Of a stretch of DNA of 64,000 nt, positions 50,238-58,910 are shown one piece after another. The notes under the pieces were generated by a model. The model worked only from the letters and a program-made list of their open reading frames with translations. It was not told the DNA's origin and searched no databases. The stretch's first letter is position 1, and every line of letters starts with the position of its first letter. Both the position numbers and the translations under genes were made by a program. Origin of the DNA: Streptomyces mayonensis (GTDB lineage Bacteria > Actinomycetota > Actinomycetes > Streptomycetales > Streptomycetaceae); NCBI RefSeq assembly GCF_018982965.1, contig NZ_JACBYP010000002.1, forward strand, positions 1 to 64,000. The letters run 5' to 3'.

Positions 50238-51514
50238 CCGGGCAGGACGTGGTCGTACCCGTCACCCTGGATCTGCGGGAGTTCCGGCACGTTCCCCGCT
50301 CCGCGGACGAGTGCGTGGCGCTGTGGGAACGCCTGGAACCGGTCGTGCTGTCCCTGGACCCGCGGGCCGGCCCCCGGGTCCGCTTCGACCTGGGCGACGA
50401 GGGGGAGGTCGGTGTCTGGTTCCTCGATCCGGCCACGGCGCCCCAACCGTTCGGCATCGGCACACGGTTCGCGATCCGGGGTGTCCTGGAACCCTCCGAG
50501 ATCCGGCGTGTCTGCACCGTCTGCCGTGCTGCGGGCACCACCACCTACGCGCCGTACACGTGCGCGGGCTGCGACGACGGCCGGCGCGTGGGCCGCGTAT
50601 GCGAGGCGCACGCTGTGTTCCTGGACGGCAGCCTGCGCGCCTCCTGCACCGGTCACGCTCCCGCCTGCCCGTGCGGAAGGAGGGCTGCGGCTTGGTGCAG
50701 CGGTCCCGACTGCCGCACTCGCAAGGCCTGGTGCGAGACGCATCTGCGCCGCCATCCGGGTGATCCGGCCGTCGCCCACTGCGAGGGCTGCTACGCGGAG
50801 CGCTTCCCGGCGTGCGAGCACGAGAGCTGTACCGGCAGCGGCTACATCCGTTGCGAGTACCGCACGCTCTCGGCGATGAAGCCGTGCGGCCGCCGCATCT
50901 GCATCGAGCATGCGAGGCGCTGGCAGGTGTACGGCTCGCACAGCCGGGGCCTGGCCCTGTGCACCCGGCACCACCAGCAGCTGCCCTCGACCTCACCCGA
51001 GGCGCTGATCGACATGATCCTGGCCGGCACGGTGGCCCGCAGCAGCCGCGGCAGGTCGGCGACCCGCCGCCGCGTGTCGCTTCCCCGCATCAGCATCGTG
51101 CGCCACATCCTGATCAACACCCGGAGGACCGTGCTCGACATGGAGGCCGTCGACGGCCTCTTCACCGCGCTCGAGACGCACCTGCGGGGGCGTACCCCGC
51201 GGGACACGAACCTTTCGACCGCCCTCGACCTGCTCACCGGCCACCGGGCATCACGTCGCGAGGACATCGAGCGGTTTCGGCAGCAGCACCTCGAAGGGCA
51301 CGGTCACTACCACCGTCTGGTGCAGGAGTTGCACCGCCGCGACAGGCACGAACTCGCCGAAGCCGTGACGTTCTCCGACTACCGGCCGCGCAGCGGCATC
51401 CTGTTCGTCCACGTCCCGGCGCGCCTCCAAGGCCTGTTCCGGGGGAAGGGCGGTTCGTTCGTCAGGCAACTGGAGCACACCGTGGGTGTGAGGATTCAAG
51501 TGGAGCGCGGATGA
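50234..51514 (+). CDS. Cys/His-rich zinc-finger protein with C-terminal KH domain
   Basis: 426 residues. Residues ~97-260 hold at least four Cys/His clusters (CTVC, TCAGC, CEAH, CPCGRR, CSGPDCRTRKAWCETH, CEGC, CEHESC, CGRRICIEH, CTRHH), resembling treble-clef or B-box-like zinc fingers in series. The last ~35 residues are a KH-type nucleic-acid-binding element with Gly-Lys-Gly-Gly at 404-407 inside LFRGKGGSFVRQLEHTVGVRIQVE. The N-terminal ~90 residues form an unrecognised domain. ATG overlaps the stop of the preceding gene, and its own stop overlaps the vWA gene. A zinc array joined to a KH loop suggests RNA or DNA binding, with the zinc part contacting a protein partner (inference). Confidence 0.75.
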   Translation: MTGQDVVVPVTLDLREFRHVPRSADECVALWERLEPVVLSLDPRAGPRVRFDLGDEGEVGVWFLDPATAPQPFGIGTRFAIRGVLEPSEIRRVCTVCRAAGTTTYAPYTCAGCDDGRRVGRVCEAHAVFLDGSLRASCTGHAPACPCGRRAAAWCSGPDCRTRKAWCETHLRRHPGDPAVAHCEGCYAERFPACEHESCTGSGYIRCEYRTLSAMKPCGRRICIEHARRWQVYGSHSRGLALCTRHHQQLPSTSPEALIDMILAGTVARSSRGRSATRRRVSLPRISIVRHILINTRRTVLDMEAVDGLFTALETHLRGRTPRDTNLSTALDLLTGHRASRREDIERFRQQHLEGHGHYHRLVQELHRRDRHELAEAVTFSDYRPRSGILFVHVPARLQGLFRGKGGSFVRQLEHTVGVRIQVERG

Positions 51515-53511
51515 CTGCCTTCAGGTACTCGGCGGCCGACGCCCGGCTGGTCACGGTGAGCGGCCCCGGGCTGGTCGCCGACAACAGGCTCGCCGTCTCG
51601 CCGTCCCGCACGACGGACGAGGCGGCCGGCGTCCTCCGGGTGCACGACGCCGGCGGCGCCCGCTCGGTGGCCGTACGGGTGCTGCCCGCACCCGGCGTCC
51701 CCGCCGACATGGTGGTGGCGCCCGCCGCCCTGATCCACGAATACCGTGTGACACCCGAGGAGGGCTGGGAGCTGGCGTCGACCGACGCACGCACACCCGC
51801 GGTTCTGGAACTCGAGCTGCCCCCGGGACCTTCCCTCGAAGAAGCCACCAAGCTGCTCCGCGGCGCCCCGCTCGTCCACGGACACGTCTTCGCCCACGAC
51901 TTGCAGGCGTCCCCTGACTGCTGGATCGACGCGTCCGGCACCCTCTTGCGGGTACGTCAGGTCCTGGACGACAGCGGCCGGCCTCTGCATGGACTCTTCC
52001 GTATCGGCCCGAACACTCAGCTGACCCTGTTCGCGCCGGGTGAGCGCAGTGGTGTGGACATCGTCGTGCTGGCGGACTGCAGCGGCTCGATGAGCATTGA
52101 GGACATTCCCGAGACCGCGGGCCACGAGGGCAAGTGGTTCAGCCGCCTGCGCACGAGCTCGTACATCTCCCGTATGAAAGCACTCATCGACGCGCTCGGC
52201 GCCATGATCGATGCCCGTACGCGTTACGACGGTGTGCGGACCCGTTTCGCCCTCGTCGGCTTCGACGACGGCCAGCGACCGGTCTTCCCCCACCAGTGGG
52301 GCATGGAAGAGGTGTCGGATGTTCACTCCGTCCAGCGCCTTCGCGGAGACGTGACGCTCCTTTCCTGCCGAAGCGGACGGGGCACGGACATCGGCGGGGC
52401 GCTGCACAAGGCCGGCGAGCTCCTCCACCACCACGGTGTCCCCGGCAACGAGCGCCTGGTCGTCCTGGTCAGCGACGGCGCGCACTACGCACCGGTCCCC
52501 GACGAACGCAGCGGCGAGTCCGTCCTGGGCACCCAGGACCCGGTGTCGCTCATGGAAGATCTGCACGCGGGCCTGAACATTCGCCTCCACGCAGTCGGCA
52601 TCAGCGACGAGGCCTTGTTCGACCGCTGGTGGCAGGCCCAACGGCACCGCCCCGGCTGGACCGCGGAGGCTCCCGAACACATGGTTCCCAACCACCGGAT
52701 GCTGCGCGAGCTGGTCACCGTCGCGGGCGGCGACCGACAGCGCATCGGCGGCCTGGACGTCCTGGAGGAGTACTTCGCCGAGCTCGGCAGCGGAGTCGTA
52801 CGAGCCGTGGGCCGCCCGGCCCGTCCCCGCCTGCCCGCGTTACAGCTCACCCCGGGGGAGCTGGCCGCCGAGCCCGGGCGTCGCGTTGCGGCCGCCGACC
52901 CTCAACGGCGCCGCACGTGGGACAAGGCGGTCGAGGACGCTCTGCTCGCCCACGCCAGGGTGTGCGAGGCGTCGCTGGCCCGCCTCGGCCACCAGCTGTT
53001 CCGTTCCTCGCCGCCGAACGACTCCACCCGGCTGCGCCGTCAGTGCGCGGACCGGGCCGAGTTCACGGCCTGGCTGTCGGTCGCCTACCAGATCTTCAAC
53101 GAGCGCCTGTACACCCCCCTGCGCATTCCCAAGAAGGACCCCGCGAAGGTACTGGACCTGCCTCAGCTTGCGGCACCCTTCTGGGACGGTCGCATGTCCG
53201 AGCTGCACGAACTGCGCAACTTCTATCACCATGACCGTGACATGGAGGAGCGCGCCGACCGGAATCGCACCGCGGGCGCCATCGTCCACAAGCACACGGG
53301 CAACTACGCCCCGAGCGAGCACGACACCGATGCCTGGTGCGCGCTGCAACTGGCGCTGGTGCGTAACCTGGCAGCCATCTGCAACGAGGCCCTCGCGATC
53401 CTCAACGCGGCACCCGACCCGCTGTCGGATTCGGAGAAACCCGAACCCGTCCCGGAGGCCGGTCCGGGCGACTCGGGCCGCATCCGCATCAAGTCGCAGG
53501 GCTACGACTGA
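51511..53511 (+). CDS. vWA (MIDAS) domain protein with N- and C-terminal extra domains
   Basis: 666 residues. The vWA domain spans ~180-400 with a complete metal-ion site: Asp189-x-Ser191-x-Ser193 (DCSGS), Thr292 in GRGTDIGG and Asp in VSDGAH near 321. The N-terminal ~150 residues are beta-rich (an unrecognised domain). The C-terminal region (~490-640) is helical and contains LRNFYHHDRD with Arg569 and His574, a pattern like the R-x4-6-H motif of HEPN nucleases, though it may equally be a structural helix. The ATG at 51511 overlaps the preceding stop (ATGA). Three genes in strict coupling imply a complex in fixed ratio; vWA proteins often act as scaffolds with AAA ATPases, but no ATPase is seen nearby. 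Confidence 0.8.
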   Translation: MTAFRYSAADARLVTVSGPGLVADNRLAVSPSRTTDEAAGVLRVHDAGGARSVAVRVLPAPGVPADMVVAPAALIHEYRVTPEEGWELASTDARTPAVLELELPPGPSLEEATKLLRGAPLVHGHVFAHDLQASPDCWIDASGTLLRVRQVLDDSGRPLHGLFRIGPNTQLTLFAPGERSGVDIVVLADCSGSMSIEDIPETAGHEGKWFSRLRTSSYISRMKALIDALGAMIDARTRYDGVRTRFALVGFDDGQRPVFPHQWGMEEVSDVHSVQRLRGDVTLLSCRSGRGTDIGGALHKAGELLHHHGVPGNERLVVLVSDGAHYAPVPDERSGESVLGTQDPVSLMEDLHAGLNIRLHAVGISDEALFDRWWQAQRHRPGWTAEAPEHMVPNHRMLRELVTVAGGDRQRIGGLDVLEEYFAELGSGVVRAVGRPARPRLPALQLTPGELAAEPGRRVAAADPQRRRTWDKAVEDALLAHARVCEASLARLGHQLFRSSPPNDSTRLRRQCADRAEFTAWLSVAYQIFNERLYTPLRIPKKDPAKVLDLPQLAAPFWDGRMSELHELRNFYHHDRDMEERADRNRTAGAIVHKHTGNYAPSEHDTDAWCALQLALVRNLAAICNEALAILNAAPDPLSDSEKPEPVPEAGPGDSGRIRIKSQGYD

Positions 53512-53567
53512 GTACCTGGGGAGCAGCGGCAGTTCACCGGACGGGCGACGCCCCTGGCGGGTGCCGG

Positions 53568-54326
53568 TCAGGTGCGCGGCCGCTCCTCCTTCCATCGCCG
53601 GGACGTCGCACTTCCCGCGTACGCCCCGAGCACGGCGCAGCCCGCAAGGACAAGCACCAGCAGCAGCGCGCGCAGCGTGTCTCCGCCCGAGACCGTGTGG
53701 CTGTTCTGGTCCGCATAGCTCCAGAACGTCCGCCACCCCTGCTCGCGCAGAAGGGCGGAATCGGCCTTGATGCCGTCGGAGCGGGTGGAGGAATCTCCGG
53801 CGACCAGTGCGTACAGCAGCATCAGGGTGCCCTGTGCGAGCAGGGCCCGGAACGGTGGCATCCAGGTCGGGAGGGCCCACAGACCGGGACGGAAGGCCGC
53901 TCCCAGCCGGGCGGCGCACGGAACGAGCCAGAACAGGGCCGTGCCGCTCACCACCAGCGCCATCGTGCTCAGGCTGCGGGCGACGTCGAACTCCCAACTG
54001 GTCAACCACCAGACGAGCCAGACCGCGAGGAGGGGCGGGACAGCCCAGAGGAGAGCCACAGCCAGTGCACGTGCGGCGGCGGCTCCCCCGGCAGCGGATG
54101 TCGGCCGGGCACCCGCCACCCGTCGGGCGGGTGGTGTGGTCGGCTGCCGCCGTGGCGGTGTGCCGGCCGTTCGAGGGAGTCGTGGGCCGGTTTCCGCGTC
54201 GGGGCGCCGGTTCTCCCGCGCCGGTCGCTCCGCGTACTTGTCCAGCCACTCGGCCCCCGTCGGTGCCGGGCCCGGGTGCTCGCGCTGAGTGTTCCGCCGC
54301 CACTGTGCCGCCCTCGGTGGCTTCAC
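53568..54326 (-). CDS. Multi-spanning membrane protein of unknown function
   Basis: 252 residues. The first ~80 are polar and Pro/Arg-rich; four hydrophobic segments follow at about 82-108, 118-138, 158-176 and 220-240, with a soluble loop (DSSTRSDGIKADSALLREQGW) between the third and fourth. GTG start at 54326, chosen for frame length; no strong ribosome site. It converges on the vWA operon from the opposite strand, so a functional tie is not indicated. No family recognised. Confidence 0.6.
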   Translation of the reverse strand: MKPPRAAQWRRNTQREHPGPAPTGAEWLDKYAERPARENRRPDAETGPRLPRTAGTPPRRQPTTPPARRVAGARPTSAAGGAAAARALAVALLWAVPPLLAVWLVWWLTSWEFDVARSLSTMALVVSGTALFWLVPCAARLGAAFRPGLWALPTWMPPFRALLAQGTLMLLYALVAGDSSTRSDGIKADSALLREQGWRTFWSYADQNSHTVSGGDTLRALLLVLVLAGCAVLGAYAGSATSRRWKEERPRT

Positions 54327-54697
54327 CGGTACTCACCACCGTCCCGCTTCACGCCGATGCGTACGGGCATGTGGCCCCCCTTCCCACACGACACGGCCCG
54401 GTGCGACGCCGGCGTGCCGGTCCCACCGGGTGCCGCGCGGTGCTCCGCCCGTGGTTGCCGTACACGGGATTCCATCGCTCGGCCGACAGGGAGTCAAGTG
54501 GGCCCGCCTCCCTCACCGCTGTCTTTCCGCCGGAGAGGCACACGTACGCGACTCCGGGGGATCCGCGGAACCTGGCGGGCCCCGACTCGCCTGACCTCGG
54601 AGCGTATGGGCCGGGTTCCTCTCGGATCTCGGGCGCGAGCGGGTGCGGCAGGTGACGCGGGGCCCCCTCTCCCCGGCACGCGGGGAAGTGGACCGCG
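54327..54697. other. Intergenic region, no gene seen
   Basis: About 370 bases between the membrane protein start and the GntR stop, both on the minus strand. Frames here lack coding bias. It should contain the membrane-protein promoter and the GntR terminator; neither is clear to me. Confidence 0.5.
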
Positions 54698-55384
54698 TTA
54701 CCGCTTCCCGGACGGAGCGTCGTCCTCCGGCTGGGCCCAGTCGGAGCGGGTGTGGCGGAGGTGGTGGCGGACTGCCTCCTCCAGGCGGCCGGTGTCGCCC
54801 GCTGCCACGGCGTCCAGCATGGCGTGGTGTTCGCGGGCCGAGGCGTCCAGGGTGCCGTGACGGGCCAGGGCGTCCAGGCCGTACAGGCGGGTCTGGTCGC
54901 GCAGGGACAGGACCGTGTCGACCAGTCGCCGGTTGCCGCACAGCCGCAGCAGGCCGGCGTGGAAGCGGCGGTCGGCGTCCAGGAAAGCGACGACGTCGCC
55001 CGCGCCGGCCGCCGCCTCGATCTCGTCGGCCACCGCGCGCAACGCGGCCAGGTCCTCCGGTGTCGCCCGTTCCGCCGCCCACAGCGTGCCGGGCACCTCG
55101 AGGAGCAGGCGCATCGAGAAGACCTCGTCCAGGTCGTGCTCGCTCATCGGCACCGCCCGGTAGCCGCGGTTGCGGACCGGTTCCATCAGGCCCTCGTTGA
55201 CCAGGGTGAGCATGGCTTCCCGCACGGGGCTGCTGGAGACGCCGAGCCTGGCGGCGAGGGCCGAGGCCGAGTAGATGTCGCCGGGCCGGATCTCGCCCGA
55301 GACCAGTGACTGGCGGACCAGGTCCAGCACCTGGTCGCGCAGGCTGGTGCGCTTCAGGGAACCGGCTGACAGGTTCTGCGCCAT
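54698..55384 (-). CDS. GntR-family (FadR/FCD) transcriptional regulator
   Basis: 228 residues. The winged helix is at about 12-75 (SLRDQVLDLVRQSLVSGEIRPG, then LAARLGVSSSPVREAMLTLVNEGL). The FCD effector domain at about 85-215 has the expected His/Asp metal residues (DADRRFHAGLL near 140, REHHAML and VRHHLRH later). It probably represses the divergent catabolic operon until a carboxylic acid ligand binds. ATG 55384 with GGAG six bases upstream; only 104 bases separate it from the oxidoreductase gene, whose promoter region contains palindromes. Confidence 0.9.
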   Translation of the reverse strand: MAQNLSAGSLKRTSLRDQVLDLVRQSLVSGEIRPGDIYSASALAARLGVSSSPVREAMLTLVNEGLMEPVRNRGYRAVPMSEHDLDEVFSMRLLLEVPGTLWAAERATPEDLAALRAVADEIEAAAGAGDVVAFLDADRRFHAGLLRLCGNRRLVDTVLSLRDQTRLYGLDALARHGTLDASAREHHAMLDAVAAGDTGRLEEAVRHHLRHTRSDWAQPEDDAPSGKR

Positions 55385-55488
55385 CGGTGCTCCGCCCGCC
55401 TTCTCTTGACTTCGGACTCGGAATGCATGCATCTTAACGGCCTACCGGCGACCGGTAGCCGGTAACCGACTACTGGGGAGTAACAACA
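55385..55488. promoter_or_regulatory. Divergent promoter/operator region with palindromes
   Basis: A plus-strand promoter candidate has TTGACT at 55406-55411 and CATCTT at 55430-55435. The palindrome ATGCATGCAT (55423-55432) overlaps its -10, and a second inverted repeat CTACCGG-CGA-CCGGTAG lies at 55442-55458. Both are candidate GntR operators. Confidence 0.55.
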
Positions 55489-58400
55489 GTGGAGAAGCAG
55501 GGCTACTGCACTCTGTGCCGCTCCCGGTGCGGGGCCGTCTACACCGTCGAGGGCGGGGCGCTCACCGGTGTGCGGCCCGACACCGCGCATCCCACCGGAG
55601 CCGCCCTGTGTGCCAAGGGGCGGGCCGCGCCCGAGATCGTGCACAGCCCCGACCGGCTGACCCGGCCCCTGCGCCGTACCACCCCGAAGTCCGACCCCGA
55701 CCCGAAGTGGGAGCCCGTCGGCTGGGACGAGGCGCTCGCCGAGGTCGCCGAACGGCTGGGCCGGACCAAGGCGCGGCACGGCGCTGAGGCGGTGGCGTTC
55801 GCGGTGACCTCGCCCAGCGGGACGGCGCTGTCGGACTCCATCGACTGGATCGAGCGGTTCGTCCGGCTCTTCGGCAGCCCCAACATCTGCTACTCCACCG
55901 AGGTCTGCAACTGGCACAAGGACTGGGCGCACGCCTTCACCTTCGGCTGCGCCCTGCCGACCGCCGACTTCGCCGCCACCGACCTCGCGGTGCTGTGGGG
56001 GCACAACCCGGCCAAGACCTGGCTCGCCCAGTCCGCCGCGCTCGCCGACGCCCGCTCCCGGGGCGCGCGGGTGGCCGTCGTCGACCCGCGGCGGTCCACG
56101 AGTGCCCGGGACGCCGACCACTGGCTGCGGGTGCGGCCCGGCTCCGACGCGGCCCTCGCCCTGGGCACCGCCCGGCTGCTCCTGGAGCGCGGCGGGTACG
56201 ACGAAACGTTCGTGCGCGCCTGGACCAACGCGCCGCTGCTGGTGCGCCGCGACACCGGCCGCTTCCTGCGCGCGGAGGAGGTCGACCCGGCGCTCACGGG
56301 TCATGTCGTCCAGGACGCCGTCACCGGGTCCTGGCGGCCGTACGACACCCGGTTCCCGGCGGCCCGTCCGGAGGACTTCGCGCTGGAGGGGACGTACCGG
56401 ATCCACGCCGTCGAGGGGCCCGTCGACTGCGTGCCCGCCTTCCGGCTGTACCGGGAGGCGTGCGCGCCCTGGACGCCGGAGGCCACCGCCCGCGTCACCG
56501 GCGTCGGCGCCGCCGAACTGGCCGCGTTCGCGGACGCCCTGGCCTCGGCGCGTTCCGTCTCCTACCACTCCTGGACCGGTGTCGGCCAGCACGCGAACGC
56601 GACCCAGACCGAGCGGGCCCTCGCCACCCTGTACGCACTGACCGGCAGCTTCGACGCGCCCGGCGGCAACGTGGTCTGGCCCCGGCAGCCCCTCGCCCCG
56701 GTCACCTCCGTCGACCAGCTCGACCCCGTACAGCGGGCGAAGGCCCTCGGCCTGGACGAGCATCCGGTCGGACCGCCGGCGCAGGGCTGGGTCAGCGGCC
56801 GCGACCTGTGCCGCGCCGTGCTGGACGGTGAGCCCTACCGCGTACGGACCCTGGTCGGCTTCGGCAGCAACCTGGTGCTCTCCCAGCCCGACCCGAGGCG
56901 CACCGCGGAGGCGCTGCGCGCGCTCGACTTCTACGTCCACCTGGACCTGTTCCCCAACCCCACCTCGCAGTACGCCGACATCCTGCTGCCGGTCAACAGC
57001 CCCTGGGAGCACGAGGCGGTCAGGGCGGGTTTCGAGATCGGGCTGCGCGCCCAGGAACACGTACAGCTGCGGCCGCGGATGGTGGAGCCGGTGGGCGAGT
57101 CGCGCTCCGACACGGAGGTCGTCTTCGACCTTGCCGGGCGGCTCGGCATGGGCGCCGACTTCTTCGGCGGCGACGTCACCGCAGGCTGGAACCACCAGCT
57201 CGCCCCGCTCGGCCTGACCGTCGAGGAGTTGCGCGCCCGTCCCGGCGGGGTGCGGGCGCCTCTCGAACACACCTACCGCGCGTACGCGCGGACCGGCGAG
57301 GACGGGCGCGTCACCGGCTTCGCCACCCCCACCCGCCGTGTCGAGCTGTACTCCGAGCGGCTGGCGGCCCACGGCTACTCCCCCGTGCCCGGGCACACCG
57401 ACCCGCACCGCGCCCAGGACGCCCGTTTCCCGCTGCGGCTGACCTGCGCCAAGAACGGCTACTTCTGCCACAGCCAGCACCGCGGTCTGACCTCGCTGCG
57501 CCGGCGCAGTCCGGACCCGGCCGTCGACATCAGTACCGGACTGGCCCGGCTGCGCGGTGTCGAGGACGGGCAGTGGGTGGAGCTGTCGACCCGCTCGGGC
57601 ACCGTACGGATGCGGGCGCGGATCGATCCCGACCTGCACGAGGACGTCGTGGTCGCCGAGTACGGGTGGTGGCAGGACGCCCCCGACCTCGGGCTGCCCG
57701 GCTCCGATCCGCTCGTCGAGGGCGGCAGCAACTACAACCTGCTCGTGGAGGACGACGTACGGGATCCGGTCAGCGGCTCCGTCCCGATGCGCTCGGGTGC
57801 CTGCGACGTCCGGGCGCTGCCGCTGACGCACTGGTCGGGCAGCAAGGAGTTCGTCGTGGCGGACACCCGCCCGGAAGGTGCCGGCGTCGTCGCGCTGCGT
57901 CTGGAGCCCGCCGACGGCACCTCGCCCGGGGACTACCGGCCCGGCCAGCACGTGGGAGTCTCCTTCAGCGGCCCCGGCGCGCGGGGGGCGGACCCGGCCC
58001 GCTCGTACTCCCTGACCGGTCCGGCCCGGGACGCCGACCGCACGGGCTACGGCATCGCGGTGCGCCGGGTGCCGGGCGGCGAGGTCTCCGGCCTCGCCCA
58101 CGCCGCCGCCCCCGGCACCCGGGTCTGGCTCACCGCGCCGTCCGGTCCCTTCGTGGTCCCGACCGACATCGGCCGTCCCGTCGTGCTGCTCGCGGCCGGT
58201 GTCGGGATCACACCGTTCCTCGGGTATCTGGAGACGCTGGCGCACAGCGGGGGCAGTGTCCCGGAGGTCGTGCTGCACCACGGCAGCCGGGACGCCGCCT
58301 CGCACGCCTTCGCCGACCGCGTCGCCGAACTGCGCCGGCGGCTGCCGCGGCTGCGCGTGCACACGCACTACAGCAGGAGCGGCCCCGCCGACCGGCCCGC

Positions 58401-58854
58401 CCACCACGGGCGGGTCGGCGCCGAGCACGTCGACGCCGGGCTGATCGCCCGCCGTGCCCGCTTCTACCTCTGCGGTCCCGAGGAGATGCTCGCGGACGTC
58501 ACCGCCGGGCTCGTCGCCCGGGGAGTGCCGCGCTTCGACATCTTCACCGAGAAGTTCCACGCCGCCGCCCGTGCGGTGCCCGTCCCCGAGGACGCCCGCG
58601 CCACCGTCGAGCTGAGGCGCAGCGGCACCCGGCTGACCTGGACCCGCGCCGACGGCACGCTGCTCCGGCTCGCCGAGCGGGAAGGTGTGCGGCTGCCCAG
58701 CGGCTGCCGGCTCGGCCAGTGCGAGAGCTGCGCCGTCACCGTTCTCGGCGGGCAGGTCACCCATCTCGTGGACCCGCCCGAGGACCTGCCCGACGACCAG
58801 TGCCTGACCTGCCAGGCGCTGCCCGTCTCCGCCGACGTCGTCCTGGACGCCTGA
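55489..58854 (+). CDS. Three-domain molybdopterin oxidoreductase / flavin reductase / [2Fe-2S] ferredoxin fusion
   Basis: 1121 residues. The N-terminal ~770 residues are a bis-MGD molybdopterin oxidoreductase with a [4Fe-4S] motif (Cys7, Cys10, Cys14, Cys41) and a likely molybdenum-ligand region ICYSTEVCNWHKDW near 135. It continues as a ferredoxin-NADP reductase-like module (~790-1030: FAD motif RSYSLTG, nucleotide site GVGITPF, YLCGPEEM) and ends with a plant-type [2Fe-2S] ferredoxin (CRLGQCESC near 1075, CLTC near 1105). This makes a self-sufficient NAD(P)H-linked redox enzyme. GTG start, eight bases after GGGGAG. First gene of the GntR-flanked operon; substrate unknown. Confidence 0.9.
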   Translation: MEKQGYCTLCRSRCGAVYTVEGGALTGVRPDTAHPTGAALCAKGRAAPEIVHSPDRLTRPLRRTTPKSDPDPKWEPVGWDEALAEVAERLGRTKARHGAEAVAFAVTSPSGTALSDSIDWIERFVRLFGSPNICYSTEVCNWHKDWAHAFTFGCALPTADFAATDLAVLWGHNPAKTWLAQSAALADARSRGARVAVVDPRRSTSARDADHWLRVRPGSDAALALGTARLLLERGGYDETFVRAWTNAPLLVRRDTGRFLRAEEVDPALTGHVVQDAVTGSWRPYDTRFPAARPEDFALEGTYRIHAVEGPVDCVPAFRLYREACAPWTPEATARVTGVGAAELAAFADALASARSVSYHSWTGVGQHANATQTERALATLYALTGSFDAPGGNVVWPRQPLAPVTSVDQLDPVQRAKALGLDEHPVGPPAQGWVSGRDLCRAVLDGEPYRVRTLVGFGSNLVLSQPDPRRTAEALRALDFYVHLDLFPNPTSQYADILLPVNSPWEHEAVRAGFEIGLRAQEHVQLRPRMVEPVGESRSDTEVVFDLAGRLGMGADFFGGDVTAGWNHQLAPLGLTVEELRARPGGVRAPLEHTYRAYARTGEDGRVTGFATPTRRVELYSERLAAHGYSPVPGHTDPHRAQDARFPLRLTCAKNGYFCHSQHRGLTSLRRRSPDPAVDISTGLARLRGVEDGQWVELSTRSGTVRMRARIDPDLHEDVVVAEYGWWQDAPDLGLPGSDPLVEGGSNYNLLVEDDVRDPVSGSVPMRSGACDVRALPLTHWSGSKEFVVADTRPEGAGVVALRLEPADGTSPGDYRPGQHVGVSFSGPGARGADPARSYSLTGPARDADRTGYGIAVRRVPGGEVSGLAHAAAPGTRVWLTAPSGPFVVPTDIGRPVVLLAAGVGITPFLGYLETLAHSGGSVPEVVLHHGSRDAASHAFADRVAELRRRLPRLRVHTHYSRSGPADRPAHHGRVGAEHVDAGLIARRARFYLCGPEEMLADVTAGLVARGVPRFDIFTEKFHAAARAVPVPEDARATVELRRSGTRLTWTRADGTLLRLAEREGVRLPSGCRLGQCESCAVTVLGGQVTHLVDPPEDLPDDQCLTCQALPVSADVVLDA

Positions 58855-58910
58855 GCCGTACCCGCCCGAACGTCCGCCGCCCGCCCGCACACAACCAGTG
58901 AAAGACCTTC

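Noticed and set aside
54752..55309. Plus-strand open frame antisense to the GntR gene, and the long minus-strand frame at 55354-58890
   Set aside because: The opposite strands encode clear GntR and molybdenum enzyme proteins; the shadow frames are low-complexity Gly/Arg/Val sequence.
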